A stretch of 64,000 bases of DNA from SXOA01 sp051004015 (GTDB lineage: Bacteria; Planctomycetota; Planctomycetia; Pirellulales; Pirellulaceae). Under the pieces are notes generated by a model. The model was not told where the DNA came from, did not search any database, and saw nothing but the letters and a program-made list of their open reading frames with translations. This document shows positions 50,936 to 59,858 of the stretch, piece after piece. Location of the stretch: NCBI GenBank assembly GCA_051004015.1, contig JBPCKT010000065.1:1-64000 (forward strand). The letters run 5' to 3'. Positions within the stretch are counted from its first letter, which is position 1; each line of letters begins with the position of its first letter. The translations under genes were made by a program, and so were the position numbers.

Positions 50936-52099
50936 TTAACCAGCGGCTACCTCGCGCAGCGCCGCAGTCGCCACATCAATCTCCGCCGCCGTCGTGCTGT
51001 GCGGGCTGATACTGATCCGCACCGTACCGCGAGGCGACGTTCCCAGAGCCGCGTGCATCCGCGGGGCGCAATGGATTCCGGCGCGGACTTGGATGTGATA
51101 GGCGGAGTCGAGGAGGGAGGCGAGCTCCTGGGGTTCAAAGCCGGCGAGATTTAGACTGACGACACCCAGGCGGCGGTCTGTGTTCTTCGGGCCGTAGAGG
51201 GTTAGTTCAGGAATTTCCGAGAGACCCCGCAGCAGTCGGGAGCAAAGCAATTGCTCCTTGCCGAGTGAAGCGGGCAAATCACTTGCCGCCACCACACGGA
51301 CTCCTTCGCCGAGGCCCACAATTGCCGGCACGTTCAAGTTGCCCGATTCATACTTGTCCGGCAGCGACGTTGGCTGGAGGTCTTCATCGCTGTGGGTGCC
51401 GGTGCCCCCTTGTTTCAGAGATTCGAGGCGGTCTTCCCTGCCGGGGGGAATGTAAAGGATGCCCGTTCCCAGCGGTCCGAGCAGCCCCTTGTGTCCCGGC
51501 GCGGCTATCAGCGGCTGATAGAGGGCCTTGGCAGAAATCGGCAGGTGCCCGAGCGACTGGGCGGCATCGAGCAGGAATGGAATCTCGCGCTCGGCGGCAA
51601 TGCGCCCGACTTCTTCCGCTGGCTGGATCGCGCCGGTGACGTTCGAGGCATGGAGCATCGCAATCAGCCGCGTGCCCGGCAAGATGGCAGCGGCGATGTC
51701 ATCGGGATTGACGAACCCTTCGCCATCGCAGCGGACATAGGTCACCCGCACGTCCCGCTTCTGCTGATGAAACCGGAGCGGTCGCAAAACGCTGTTGTGC
51801 TCGCAGACGGTTGTCACCACATGGTCCCCCGGCCGCAGCAACCCATGGATGGCCAGGTTTAGCGAATCCGTCCCGTTCTGCGTAAAGACAATCCGCTCCC
51901 GCTCACTCTCGCCGAGCAGCGCCGCGATATCCGCCCGGCAGCGCCGCACCAGCCGTTCTCCCTCCATCGCTTCGGCATACGCGCCGCGCCCCGCTGCCGC
52001 ACCGACCTCGCGGGCATAACGGTCCATTTCGGCATACACGGCCTCCGGCTTGGGCCAGGTCGTGGCGGCATGATCGAGATAGATGCGTGCCGGCTGCAC
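50936..52099 (-). CDS. Cysteine desulfurase-family class V aminotransferase
   Basis: A PLP enzyme of 387 residues. It starts IYLDHAATTWPKPEAVYAEM, the PLP lysine is in IAAPGHKGLLGPLG near 204, and the catalytic cysteine is in VRAGIHCAPRMH near 350. This is the pattern of NifS/CsdA-like desulfurases that supply sulfur to cofactors. Its GTG start abuts the moaA stop with no spacing (TAA GTG), so the two are likely co-translated, and it may supply sulfur for molybdopterin. Confidence 0.87.
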   Translation of the reverse strand: MQPARIYLDHAATTWPKPEAVYAEMDRYAREVGAAAGRGAYAEAMEGERLVRRCRADIAALLGESERERIVFTQNGTDSLNLAIHGLLRPGDHVVTTVCEHNSVLRPLRFHQQKRDVRVTYVRCDGEGFVNPDDIAAAILPGTRLIAMLHASNVTGAIQPAEEVGRIAAEREIPFLLDAAQSLGHLPISAKALYQPLIAAPGHKGLLGPLGTGILYIPPGREDRLESLKQGGTGTHSDEDLQPTSLPDKYESGNLNVPAIVGLGEGVRVVAASDLPASLGKEQLLCSRLLRGLSEIPELTLYGPKNTDRRLGVVSLNLAGFEPQELASLLDSAYHIQVRAGIHCAPRMHAALGTSPRGTVRISISPHSTTAAEIDVATAALREVAAG

Positions 52100-53098
52100 T
52101 TAGCCCCCGATTTGATACATGGCCCGCTGAGGCTTCACGAACTGATCGGAGTCGATGCCGTGGCCGGGCTTTTTGTGCCAGATGCAGTCGCGGACGAGCT
52201 CCGCCAAGTCTTCATCGCTGCCGCCGCCGCGGAGGACGGCCCGAGCGTCCCATTCGACCGTCGAGAAGAGGCAATTACGGACTTTGCCTTCTGCGGTCAG
52301 CCTTAGCCGGTTACAGTCGTGGCAGAACGGCTGCGTGACGGGGTTGATGAAGCCGATCACGCCGCCACCGTCGCCGTATGCGAAATCAGATGCCGGTTGA
52401 CTCGGGTCCGGCCGTGGGGCGGGAACGAGCGGACCAATCGCGGACTCAATTTCGCGGCGAATTTCCTCGCCTGTCAGCACCTGGTCGTGGTCCCACTGGT
52501 CATCGGCGTCGAGAGGCATGAACTCGATGAACCGCATCTCCATTTGCTGCTCGCGGGCGAATTTGGCGAGCGGCACAATCTCGGCCTCCGTGATCCCCTT
52601 GATGGCGACGGCATTGAGCCGGATTTTCTCGAATCCGGCAACTTGCGCGGCGTGAATTCCCGCCAGCACCCGGTCCAGGCCGTCCCGCCGGCTGATGCGG
52701 CGGAAGGTCTCTTCGGTCAGCGCGTCCAGGCTGATATTCACCCGCTGCAGGCCGGCGTTCTTGAGGGCAACCGCATTTTCTTCCAGCAGAATGCCGTTGG
52801 TGGTGAGGGCGATGTCTTCAATTCCCTCAATCGCCGCCAATCGCTCCACCAGCTTCGGCAGACCCGACCGGACCAGCGGCTCGCCACCAGTCAGGCGGAG
52901 TTTGTTGACCCCCAGCGGAGCGAGCACGCGGGCGAAACGCTCGATTTCCTCAAACGACAGAATCTCTTCCCGCGGCAGAAAACGGACCGTCTCCGGCATG
53001 CAGTAGAAACAGCGGATGTTGCAGCGGTCCGTGACGCTAATCCGCAGGCTGGTATGCACGCGGCCGAGAAAGTCGAGAAGGGGCGTAAACGTCGGCAT
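52100..53098 (-). CDS. moaA: GTP 3',8-cyclase (molybdopterin biosynthesis)
   Basis: A radical-SAM enzyme of 332 residues that starts molybdopterin synthesis from GTP. The N-terminal cluster is C26, C30 and C33 (RCNIRCFYC). The C-terminal second cluster is in FCHDCNRLRLTAEGKVRNC. The protein ends with a Gly-Gly pair, as needed for activity in the family. The downstream desulfurase begins directly after the stop, and fhcB lies upstream with a gap of 9 bases, forming an operon. Confidence 0.95.
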   Translation of the reverse strand: MPTFTPLLDFLGRVHTSLRISVTDRCNIRCFYCMPETVRFLPREEILSFEEIERFARVLAPLGVNKLRLTGGEPLVRSGLPKLVERLAAIEGIEDIALTTNGILLEENAVALKNAGLQRVNISLDALTEETFRRISRRDGLDRVLAGIHAAQVAGFEKIRLNAVAIKGITEAEIVPLAKFAREQQMEMRFIEFMPLDADDQWDHDQVLTGEEIRREIESAIGPLVPAPRPDPSQPASDFAYGDGGGVIGFINPVTQPFCHDCNRLRLTAEGKVRNCLFSTVEWDARAVLRGGGSDEDLAELVRDCIWHKKPGHGIDSDQFVKPQRAMYQIGG

Positions 53099-53107
53099 TC
53101 CTCTATT

Positions 53108-54493
53108 CTACCGTCGACCTACCGCTTGCAGTATTGCCGAGAGTACTTCGTCGTCGCTGGGATAATCGCTGCTCAGCACCGGCCGCAGTGGAATGGGGAT
53201 TTCGTCCATGCGGTAAGCCGTGCCTGGTCGATGAATGCCGTAAACCGCGGTGGTGAATTTCACCGCGGGAACCAGCGGCGGCTCCAGTACGGGAATGTCC
53301 TCTTGCGGATAGTCGAGAACAATGACAGGTATTTTTGTCAGATGCTCCTTCGCCGCGGCTGACAGGGGCTCGACCCCCTCACTTCCGACGAGTACGCAAG
53401 CATCGACTTCGCCGCGAGCGAGCAGGTCGTTCGCGGCATACTCCCCCGGGCTATATCGCGGATAGCCGCGGGCCAGATTCACGCTGAACGGAAAGCCGGT
53501 CTGCCAGCAGAGGACGGTATCGGCCCCGGCCACGTCGCCATAGACCCGCATCCGCCGGGCATGAAACCGCGTGTGAGCATTCAAATCCCGCACCAGCCGC
53601 AGCAGGGCTTCGACATTGGCATGACCGACGCCGCGCTGCGTCAAACCCAGCCCGAAGAAGAACACACCGCATTGGCAGCGCTTCATGCGCTCCGCCAGGT
53701 CCCGTAGGACGGCGAGCGGCTGTCCGCTCGTAGGATGGGACTCCCGTCCCGTCCGTGGACTGTTGGGACGGGACAGGAGTCCCATCCTACTAATCTGGAA
53801 GTCCACAGGCGGCTCGATTCCTTTTACTAGTGCCCGCAGTGTCCAAAGCACATCAAAATCGCTCCCCGGTTCGACCTGCAGAAAAATGTCTGCCTGCTCG
53901 CTCGTCGCGGTCGGCTGAACATCCACCACAACGAGCGTCCGCCCTTCGCGACCCTCAGGGACAAACTGGCCCGTTGGCAAGGCCGCATACCGCTCCATGT
54001 GCCGGGGATGGCTGACGGCTGGATTGGAGCCCCAGTAGATGACCAGGTCCGCTCGGTTGCGAATCTCGCCAAGCGAACAGGTTGATTCCCCCACCTGCTG
54101 CAGCGCCATGATGGACGGAGCATGGCACAGTGATGCCGTGGTGTCGATATTCGCGCCCAGGGCATCCGCCAGCCGCACCGCCTGCCGCTGTCCCTGCGTG
54201 CTGCTGCGGGAGAGGCCGTAAATCAGCGGAGCCTTGGCCGCTTTCAGAATCTCCGCCGATTTCGCGACTGCCTCTTCGATGCCGGCCGGCCGCCCCGCAA
54301 TTTCCGCGGTCGCTGGTGTGCGGGCATCCTGGGCAAGCAGCCACGGCTCCGCCAGTTCACAGGCCCCTTCCGCTCGCACAATCCGTCCATTTTCCACCGT
54401 CAGCGTCAGGTCATCGCACACACATCCGCAGACGGTGCAGGCTACGTCTGTGAAGAGCTGAGGAAGTGAGGTGGTAGGGAGCGGAGTCTGCAT
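53108..54493 (-). CDS. fhcB: Formylmethanofuran dehydrogenase subunit B homologue
   Basis: A protein of 461 residues. The N-terminal CTVCGCVCDD motif has cysteines C19, C22, C24 and C26. C123 in TASLCHAPSI corresponds to the metal-ligand cysteine of FwdB, and IYWGSNPAVSHPRH follows. In bacteria the family belongs to the tetrahydromethanopterin C1 pathway (formyltransferase/hydrolase complex). Residues about 235-255 (ISRMGLLSRPNSPRTGRESH) are an insertion encoded by a 61-base inverted GTAG pair. No other fhc gene is in the window. It is the first gene of the fhcB-moaA-desulfurase operon. Confidence 0.9.
   Translation of the reverse strand: MQTPLPTTSLPQLFTDVACTVCGCVCDDLTLTVENGRIVRAEGACELAEPWLLAQDARTPATAEIAGRPAGIEEAVAKSAEILKAAKAPLIYGLSRSSTQGQRQAVRLADALGANIDTTASLCHAPSIMALQQVGESTCSLGEIRNRADLVIYWGSNPAVSHPRHMERYAALPTGQFVPEGREGRTLVVVDVQPTATSEQADIFLQVEPGSDFDVLWTLRALVKGIEPPVDFQISRMGLLSRPNSPRTGRESHPTSGQPLAVLRDLAERMKRCQCGVFFFGLGLTQRGVGHANVEALLRLVRDLNAHTRFHARRMRVYGDVAGADTVLCWQTGFPFSVNLARGYPRYSPGEYAANDLLARGEVDACVLVGSEGVEPLSAAAKEHLTKIPVIVLDYPQEDIPVLEPPLVPAVKFTTAVYGIHRPGTAYRMDEIPIPLRPVLSSDYPSDDEVLSAILQAVGRR
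53730..53790. repeat. In-frame inverted pair of GTAG-headed palindromes inside fhcB
   Basis: The arm GTAGGATGGGACTCCCGTCC (start 53730) is complementary to 53765-53790 over about 25 bases with one difference, and the loop is 10 bases. Each arm is itself a small REP-like hairpin (GATGGGAC/GTCCCGTC with a T-G mismatch). It adds about 20 residues to fhcB without breaking the frame. Confidence 0.75.
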
Positions 54494-54523
54494 CGTGTGA
54501 AGTCCATTGTACCGAGGAGCTGA

Positions 54524-54556
54524 GCAGCCAGTACTCAGTACTCAGCACTCGGTACT
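54524..54556 (+). repeat. Heptad-type AGTACTC repeat
   Basis: CCAGTACTCAGTACTCAGCACTCGGTACTTCG contains four or five copies of an AGTACTC-like heptad. Related text is at 46052-46072 and 46161-46180. It lies in the gap between divergent genes, about 60 bases before the esterase start. Confidence 0.5.
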
Positions 54557-54616
54557 TCGACTATCCTGTCCTTTCACGCCTGGCTCACAGTGCCAATCGC
54601 CAACTCCGAGGTTTCC

Positions 54617-56713
54617 ATGTCCCACTCCCCTCGGCCCTCCCGCCGTGATGTACTTCGCTGGTCCGCCTGCTCCGCCCTGGGAGTGTCCGGTCTTGCGCCG
54701 CTTGCCTCGTTACCCCTCCTGGCTCAAGAGCCGATGGGGCCTGGAGTACTGCCCCGCCGGGAGCTCCCGCCGCTCAACCGCTTCTCGCGGATGGTCCAGG
54801 AGTATTTCGTCGCCCGCGTAAGAGAGGCGGAGGAGGCCGCGAACAAAACCAAAGCCGCGCTCCTGACCAAGGAAGACGCGAATGCTTACATCGTTTCGGT
54901 TCGCGAGAAAATCCGTCAGTCCTTCGGTCCATACCCCGAGCGCACGCCGTTGAACGCCAAAATCACCGGTATTGTCGAGCGCGACACCTACAAGATTGAA
55001 AAAATCATCTTTGAAAGCCGCCCCGGATTCCTCGTGACCGGCAATTTGTATCTGCCGCAGGGGCGGAAATTCCCGCTCCCCGGCGTCGTCGGCGTCTGCG
55101 GCCATTCCGCCAACGGCAAAGCGGCGGAGGCGTATCAATCCTTTGCCCAGGGATTGGCCAGGCAAGGCTACGTGACGTTCATCTTCGATCCGATTGGCCA
55201 AGGAGAACGTTTGCAATACGTCGATGCTGCTCTCAAGCCCAAGCGGGGAATTGGCGTCAGCGAGCACCTGTATGCCGGCAACCAACAGTTTCTGGTCGGC
55301 GAGTTTTTCGGCATGTGGCGGGCCTGGGACGGCATCCGGGCTCTCGATTATCTGCTGACGCGGGAAGAAGTCGATCCCAAGCACGTCGGCATCACCGGCA
55401 ACTCCGGCGGCGGCACGATGACCACCTGGCTCTGCGGACTGGAGCCCCGCTGGACGATGGCGGCTCCGGCCTGCTTCGTCACCACCTTCCGCCGCAACCT
55501 GGAAAACGAGCTTCCCGCTGATACCGAGCAGTGCCCCCCTCGCGCCATCGCCCTCGGGCTGGACCACGACGACTTTCTGGCGGCGATGGCCCCCAAGCCG
55601 GTCATCATCCTGGCCAAGGAACGGGACTTCTTCGATGTCCGCGGCTCCCTGGAAGCCTTCGCCCGGCTGAAGCGGCTCTATACGCTTTTGGGAGCGGCGG
55701 ACAATATTCAACTCCATATCGGCCCGACGGAGCACGGCTACTCGCAGGAGAACCGCGAGGCGATGTACCGCTTTTTCAACCGCGTGACGAAGACTTCGAA
55801 TGCCGAGAAAGAACCCCCCCTGACGATTGAAAAGGACGAGACGCTGCAATGCACTCCGCGCGGCCAGGTCGCGGAATTGAAATCGCGGACGGTCTTCTCG
55901 TTCACCAAAGACCGCGCGCTGGAACTGGCCAAGGCCCGCAAGCCGCTGGCGGATGAAGAGCTAAAGAACGCCGTCACTGCCGTGCTGCAACTGCCGCCGA
56001 CCGCCAAGGAGCCGCCGGAATTCCGCATCCTCCGCGGGCTCAAGTCGCGGAACTACCCGCGGGCGCACGCCACCACTTATGCCGTGGAAAGCGAGCCCGG
56101 CGCTTTCGCCCTCGTAACGCGTCTGGGGAACCAGTCGCACATCTCTCGCCCACCGCAGGATCCGAGTCCGGTGCTGCTCTACGTCTCGCACCATTCCGCC
56201 GACGTAGAGATGCGCGAGGAACCGGCAATCAAAGAGCGGCTGAGCAAATTCCCCGACCAGCCGTTCTACGCCTGCGACCTTCGTGGCATCGGTGAATCCC
56301 GCCCCGACACCTGCGGCAGCGACCAGTTCCTCACTCCCTATGGCAGCGACTATTTCTACGCCATTCACGCGCTCATGCTGGATAAGCCGTACCTTGGCCA
56401 GAAGACGCACGACTTGCTCCGCGTGCTCGACTTCCTCCGCGCTGCCGGTCACCGCGAAGTTCACCTCCTTGCGAAAGGCTGGGGCGCGTTGCCGGCTGCC
56501 TTTGCTGCGCTCCTCTGCGAGCACGTCACGGAGGTCACGTTGCTGGAAGGGCTGAAGTCCTACCAGCAAGTCGCCGAGTCCGAAGACTACTCCTGGCCTC
56601 TTTCCACGTTCCTTCCCGGCGTCCTGGCCCGCTTCGATCTGCCGGATGTCTACCGCCAATTGGCGAAAGCGAAGCGGAAGGCGGAATGGTTGGAGATGAA
56701 AGGAGCGACGTGA
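54617..56713 (+). CDS. Exported alpha/beta-hydrolase (acetyl-xylan-esterase-like)
   Basis: A protein of 698 residues. A Tat-type signal with SRRDVLRWSACSALG begins the protein. The first alpha/beta hydrolase unit holds GVVGVCGHSANGKAAEAYQ, the nucleophile elbow GITGNSGGGTMTTW (Ser), and LAKERDFFDVRG with the acid. A histidine is in HIGPTEHGYSQENREAM, as in AXE1-like esterases. The C-terminal third resembles a second, degenerate hydrolase unit (FYACDLRGIGESRP). The ATG at 54617 precedes the twin arginine; a GTG at 54590 is the upstream alternative. Confidence 0.83.
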   Translation: MSHSPRPSRRDVLRWSACSALGVSGLAPLASLPLLAQEPMGPGVLPRRELPPLNRFSRMVQEYFVARVREAEEAANKTKAALLTKEDANAYIVSVREKIRQSFGPYPERTPLNAKITGIVERDTYKIEKIIFESRPGFLVTGNLYLPQGRKFPLPGVVGVCGHSANGKAAEAYQSFAQGLARQGYVTFIFDPIGQGERLQYVDAALKPKRGIGVSEHLYAGNQQFLVGEFFGMWRAWDGIRALDYLLTREEVDPKHVGITGNSGGGTMTTWLCGLEPRWTMAAPACFVTTFRRNLENELPADTEQCPPRAIALGLDHDDFLAAMAPKPVIILAKERDFFDVRGSLEAFARLKRLYTLLGAADNIQLHIGPTEHGYSQENREAMYRFFNRVTKTSNAEKEPPLTIEKDETLQCTPRGQVAELKSRTVFSFTKDRALELAKARKPLADEELKNAVTAVLQLPPTAKEPPEFRILRGLKSRNYPRAHATTYAVESEPGAFALVTRLGNQSHISRPPQDPSPVLLYVSHHSADVEMREEPAIKERLSKFPDQPFYACDLRGIGESRPDTCGSDQFLTPYGSDYFYAIHALMLDKPYLGQKTHDLLRVLDFLRAAGHREVHLLAKGWGALPAAFAALLCEHVTEVTLLEGLKSYQQVAESEDYSWPLSTFLPGVLARFDLPDVYRQLAKAKRKAEWLEMKGAT

Positions 56714-57049
56714 TTACGCCGTCTCTTCCCGCTTCCCACGGATCGCCAGAAACTTCTCCGCCGGCATCACCATGGAGTTGATGCGGAGGCCGAATTTATC
56801 GCCGACTTTGACGGCTTCGCCGACGGCCAGGTCGTGGTTGCCGACTTGGAGCGTCAACGGGTCTTCACACGATTTTTCCAGCGGCACGATCGAGCCCGGG
56901 CCGAGCTGCAGGATTCGCTTCAGCGGCAGCCGCGTGGTGGCTAGGGTTACCAGCACTGGCACCCTGATTCGCAGCAAGCTGCGAGCATAGGGAGGGAGGG
57001 AACGCAGCGGCGACCCAGACCTGGCGAGATCGGCTTCCGGCTGGGGCAT
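56714..57049 (-). CDS. fliN: FliN/SpoA-domain flagellar switch or secretion protein
   Basis: A protein of 111 residues. The SpoA fold is seen in VPVLVTLATTRLPLKRILQL, GPGSIVPLEKSCEDPLTLQV and AVGEAVKVGDKFGLRINSMV, which follow the FliN pattern. FliN forms the flagellar switch ring; a type III secretion Q-protein is the alternative. No other flagellar operon gene is adjacent; the flagellin-like gene at 38.8 kb is the only other hint. The ATG at 57049 is chosen because the upstream extension to 57163 has no domain. Confidence 0.8.
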   Translation of the reverse strand: MPQPEADLARSGSPLRSLPPYARSLLRIRVPVLVTLATTRLPLKRILQLGPGSIVPLEKSCEDPLTLQVGNHDLAVGEAVKVGDKFGLRINSMVMPAEKFLAIRGKREETA

Positions 57050-57353
57050 GGGAGGTTCAGTAGAGTCAGAGAGTGCGTCAAGATGAGAAGCGGGGCGCGG
57101 ACACTCCGGGAAACGTGAAGGGCTCGCTGTGTCTGCGTGCCGTTGGCCCGTCTCTTGACACACCCTAAAAGGGCGCTGCCGACCAATATCGGCATCTCCC
57201 GCCGGTAAACTTTGCCAAAGCTGCCGGGGCGCATCTAATAACGCCTGCTAGCGGCTTCGCGGGCCAAAAGGGAGACTTGGCTGGTTATAATGAGCGGACA
57301 ATTCCTGGACCGGAATTACTTCCTTCCTGCCAACCTAACTCGCCCGCAATCTC
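57050..57353. other. Intergenic region between divergent fliN and the SUMF1 gene
   Basis: No gene is seen. A TATAAT hexamer at 57286-57291 lies 62 bases before the SUMF1-type start and may be a -10 box, but no matching -35 box is found at normal spacing. Confidence 0.35.
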
Positions 57354-58544
57354 ATGTCGCCTTCCTTTCGCGCAATTTCGGCTCTGTTCCTTTCGACAGG
57401 GCTGTTGCTGCCAGGCCCCGCGGCCGACGCCAACGAAATCCTCGGCCTCGTCAAGGACCAGCCTGCCAGCGGCCGGTTTGTGAAGACGGAGAAGGGGTAT
57501 ATGGTCCCGTTCAAGGCCACCATCCCGGGCACGAAGGTCACGTTCGAGATGCAGCCGATTCCCGGCGGCAAAATCAAGCTCGGCAGCCCCGAAGGAGAGA
57601 CTGGACACGCCAAGAGCGAGTCGCCGCAGCTCGAAATCGAAGTCGAGCCGTTCTGGATTGGGACTTATGAAGTGACCTGGGCCGAGTACAAGCAGTACAT
57701 GGCCATGAACGACAAGTTCAAAAAACTGGCTGCCGCCAAATTGATGGTCCTGAAAGACGCGGACAAATCCACCATCGTCACCGCGCCGTCCAACCTCTAC
57801 GACCCGACGTTTACCTTCCAATTCGGTGAAGACCCCCGCCAGCCCGCGCTGAGCATGAGCCAGTTCGCGGCCCGGCAGTACACCAAGTGGCTCAGCGGCA
57901 TCACGGGCGAAACCTATCGCCTGCCGAGCGAGGCGGAGTGGGAGCATGCCGCCCGCGCGGGAACAACGACGGCTTACCATTTCGGTAAGGATGCCGCGGA
58001 CCTCAAGGATTATGCCTGGTTCATGGACAACGCGGAAGAAATGACGCACAAAGTGGGACAGAAGAAGCCCAGTCCGTGGGGCTTGTACGACATCTATGGC
58101 AACGTGGCCGAGTGGACGCTGGATGAATACACCGTCGATGGCTACGGCAAACTCCATGGAAAGACGAAGGCCGTCGACGCCGTGCAGTGGCCCACCAAAC
58201 TCTTCCCCCGCTCCATGCGCGGCGGCAGTTGGGATGATGACGCCGCCGGCTGCCGGAGCGCGGCCCGGCGGGGCTCGCAGGATGATGAATATCGCGGCAC
58301 CGACCCGAACTTCCCCAAAAGCCCCTGGTGGTTCACCGATGGCCACGGCATCGCCGTCGGCATGCGGATCATGCGGCCGCTGAGCGTTTCTCCCAGGGAG
58401 CTGCACGCCAGATATTGGGATCCCGATACCGAGAGCACCTTCGCCGACCTCGACAATCGCATCGAATTCAACGGCCGTGGGGCGCGGGGAAGTGTTACGA
58501 AGGAATTGCCAAAGCTGTTGGAAAAGTTGGAAGGAATCAAGTAG
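57354..58544 (+). CDS. Exported SUMF1/FGE-fold protein lacking one catalytic cysteine
   Basis: A protein of 396 residues with a signal peptide. The FGE-sulfatase domain is visible in MQPIPGGKIKLGSPEGE, YEVTWAEYKQYM, RLPSEAEWEHAARAG, GLYDIYGNVAEWTLDEY and RSMRGGSWDDDAAGCRSAAR. Active formylglycine-generating enzymes have C-x4-C in the last block. Here the first cysteine is replaced by Asp and only the second (near residue 300) remains. It probably has another role, such as sugar or ligand binding, rather than sulfatase activation. Confidence 0.88.
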   Translation: MSPSFRAISALFLSTGLLLPGPAADANEILGLVKDQPASGRFVKTEKGYMVPFKATIPGTKVTFEMQPIPGGKIKLGSPEGETGHAKSESPQLEIEVEPFWIGTYEVTWAEYKQYMAMNDKFKKLAAAKLMVLKDADKSTIVTAPSNLYDPTFTFQFGEDPRQPALSMSQFAARQYTKWLSGITGETYRLPSEAEWEHAARAGTTTAYHFGKDAADLKDYAWFMDNAEEMTHKVGQKKPSPWGLYDIYGNVAEWTLDEYTVDGYGKLHGKTKAVDAVQWPTKLFPRSMRGGSWDDDAAGCRSAARRGSQDDEYRGTDPNFPKSPWWFTDGHGIAVGMRIMRPLSVSPRELHARYWDPDTESTFADLDNRIEFNGRGARGSVTKELPKLLEKLEGIK

Positions 58545-58583
58545 GTCATGCCTCCGCATGACTATCCCAAGGTAGTAATCGCC

Positions 58584-59858
58584 ATGAAGTTTCGCCTGCT
58601 GACCGTCCTGATTCTTTTCTTGTCCGCGCAGCTTGCTTGCGCTGCGGATGCCTTGCCTGAAAAAGTAAATCCATCGGCCACGGCTGACTGGCCTCGCTGG
58701 CGTGGACCGCTCGGAACCGGCGTTGCCGAACCCGACCAGAAGCCGCCGCTGAAGTGGAGCGCTACCGAGAACGTCCTCTGGAAATCCCCAATTCCCGGCC
58801 GCGGTCACGGCTCGCCGATTGTCGTCGGAGACCGCGTGCTGTTGCAAACTGCCGAGACCGAGCCGGAGCAACAGTCAGTGCTTTGCTTTGATCGGAAAAC
58901 CGGCAAAAAGCTTTGGACGAAGGTGGTCCACCAAGGGGGACTCGTGAAAAAGGGGAACGCGAACTCTTCGTTGTCCTCTTCCACTCCCTGCTGGGATGGT
59001 GAGCGAGTGCTGGTCAATTTTCTTAACCAAGAGGCCATCTATACCACCGCCCTCAATTTGTCCGGCGACCAGCTATGGCAGGCGAAGGTGGCCGACTACG
59101 CGGTGCATCAGGGTTTCGCCGCTTCCCCCATTTCCTACGATGACCTCGTCCTCGTCACTGCAGACAGCGACATCGGCGGCGTCATCGCGGCGCTCGACCG
59201 CACGAGCGGCAAGCAGGTTTGGAGCGTGCCGCGCCCCAAAGAGGACAATTACACGTCCCCCATCGTCCACCACCTCGCCGGCCAGGACCAGCTTCTTGTC
59301 TCCGGCTGCAAGCTCGTTTCCAGCTTTAATCCCATGTCGGGAAAGAAACTCTGGGAGATCGAAGGTTCGACGATCGAGTGCGTGACCTCCATCGTCACCG
59401 ACGGCGAGCGGATTTTTGTCAGCGGCGGCTGGCCACGGCAACATGTGCAAGCGATTTTCGCGAACGGTTCGGGCAAGACAGCCTGGGAGAGCAAGCTCCA
59501 GGTCTACGTCCCCTCCATGATCGTGAAGGATGGCTATCTCTACGGAATTCAAGACCGCATCGGCATCGCCACCTGCTGGAAATGCGACACCGGCGAAGAG
59601 ATGTGGAAGGAGCGGCTCCCCGGCGGCGCCTTCAGTTCGTCGCTCGTGCTGCTCGGCGACAACCTGTTCGCGACCAACGAAGCGGGCGAGACCTTCATTT
59701 TCAAGGCCAGTCCCAAGGGATATGAAAAAGTGGCCCAGAACCGCCTCGGAGACTCCGTCTTCGCCACCCCCGCCATCTGCGGCAGCCGCATTTATCACCG
59801 CGTCGCGGAAACCACCGGCGGCAGGCGGCAGGAGATGATTTACTGCCTGGGAAAGTAG
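58584..59858 (+). CDS. Exported PQQ-like beta-propeller protein (BamB-like)
   Basis: A protein of 424 residues. A signal peptide (KFRLLTVLILFLSAQLACAA) is followed by eight-bladed propeller repeats such as QQSVLCFDRKTGKKLWTKVV, GVIAALDRTSGKQVWSVPRP and LVSSFNPMSGKKLWEIEGS. No PQQ-dehydrogenase catalytic residues are evident, so a binding or assembly role is likely. The ATG at 58584 starts the signal peptide. It lies 39 bases after the SUMF1 gene, probably in one operon. Its TAG stop is part of a GTAG-headed palindrome. Confidence 0.87.
   Translation: MKFRLLTVLILFLSAQLACAADALPEKVNPSATADWPRWRGPLGTGVAEPDQKPPLKWSATENVLWKSPIPGRGHGSPIVVGDRVLLQTAETEPEQQSVLCFDRKTGKKLWTKVVHQGGLVKKGNANSSLSSSTPCWDGERVLVNFLNQEAIYTTALNLSGDQLWQAKVADYAVHQGFAASPISYDDLVLVTADSDIGGVIAALDRTSGKQVWSVPRPKEDNYTSPIVHHLAGQDQLLVSGCKLVSSFNPMSGKKLWEIEGSTIECVTSIVTDGERIFVSGGWPRQHVQAIFANGSGKTAWESKLQVYVPSMIVKDGYLYGIQDRIGIATCWKCDTGEEMWKERLPGGAFSSSLVLLGDNLFATNEAGETFIFKASPKGYEKVAQNRLGDSVFATPAICGSRIYHRVAETTGGRRQEMIYCLGK

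Noticed and set aside
57155..57160. TTGACA hexamer upstream of the SUMF1 gene considered as a -35 box
   Set aside because: No -10-like hexamer lies 16-18 bases downstream. The only TATAAT is more than 120 bases away.
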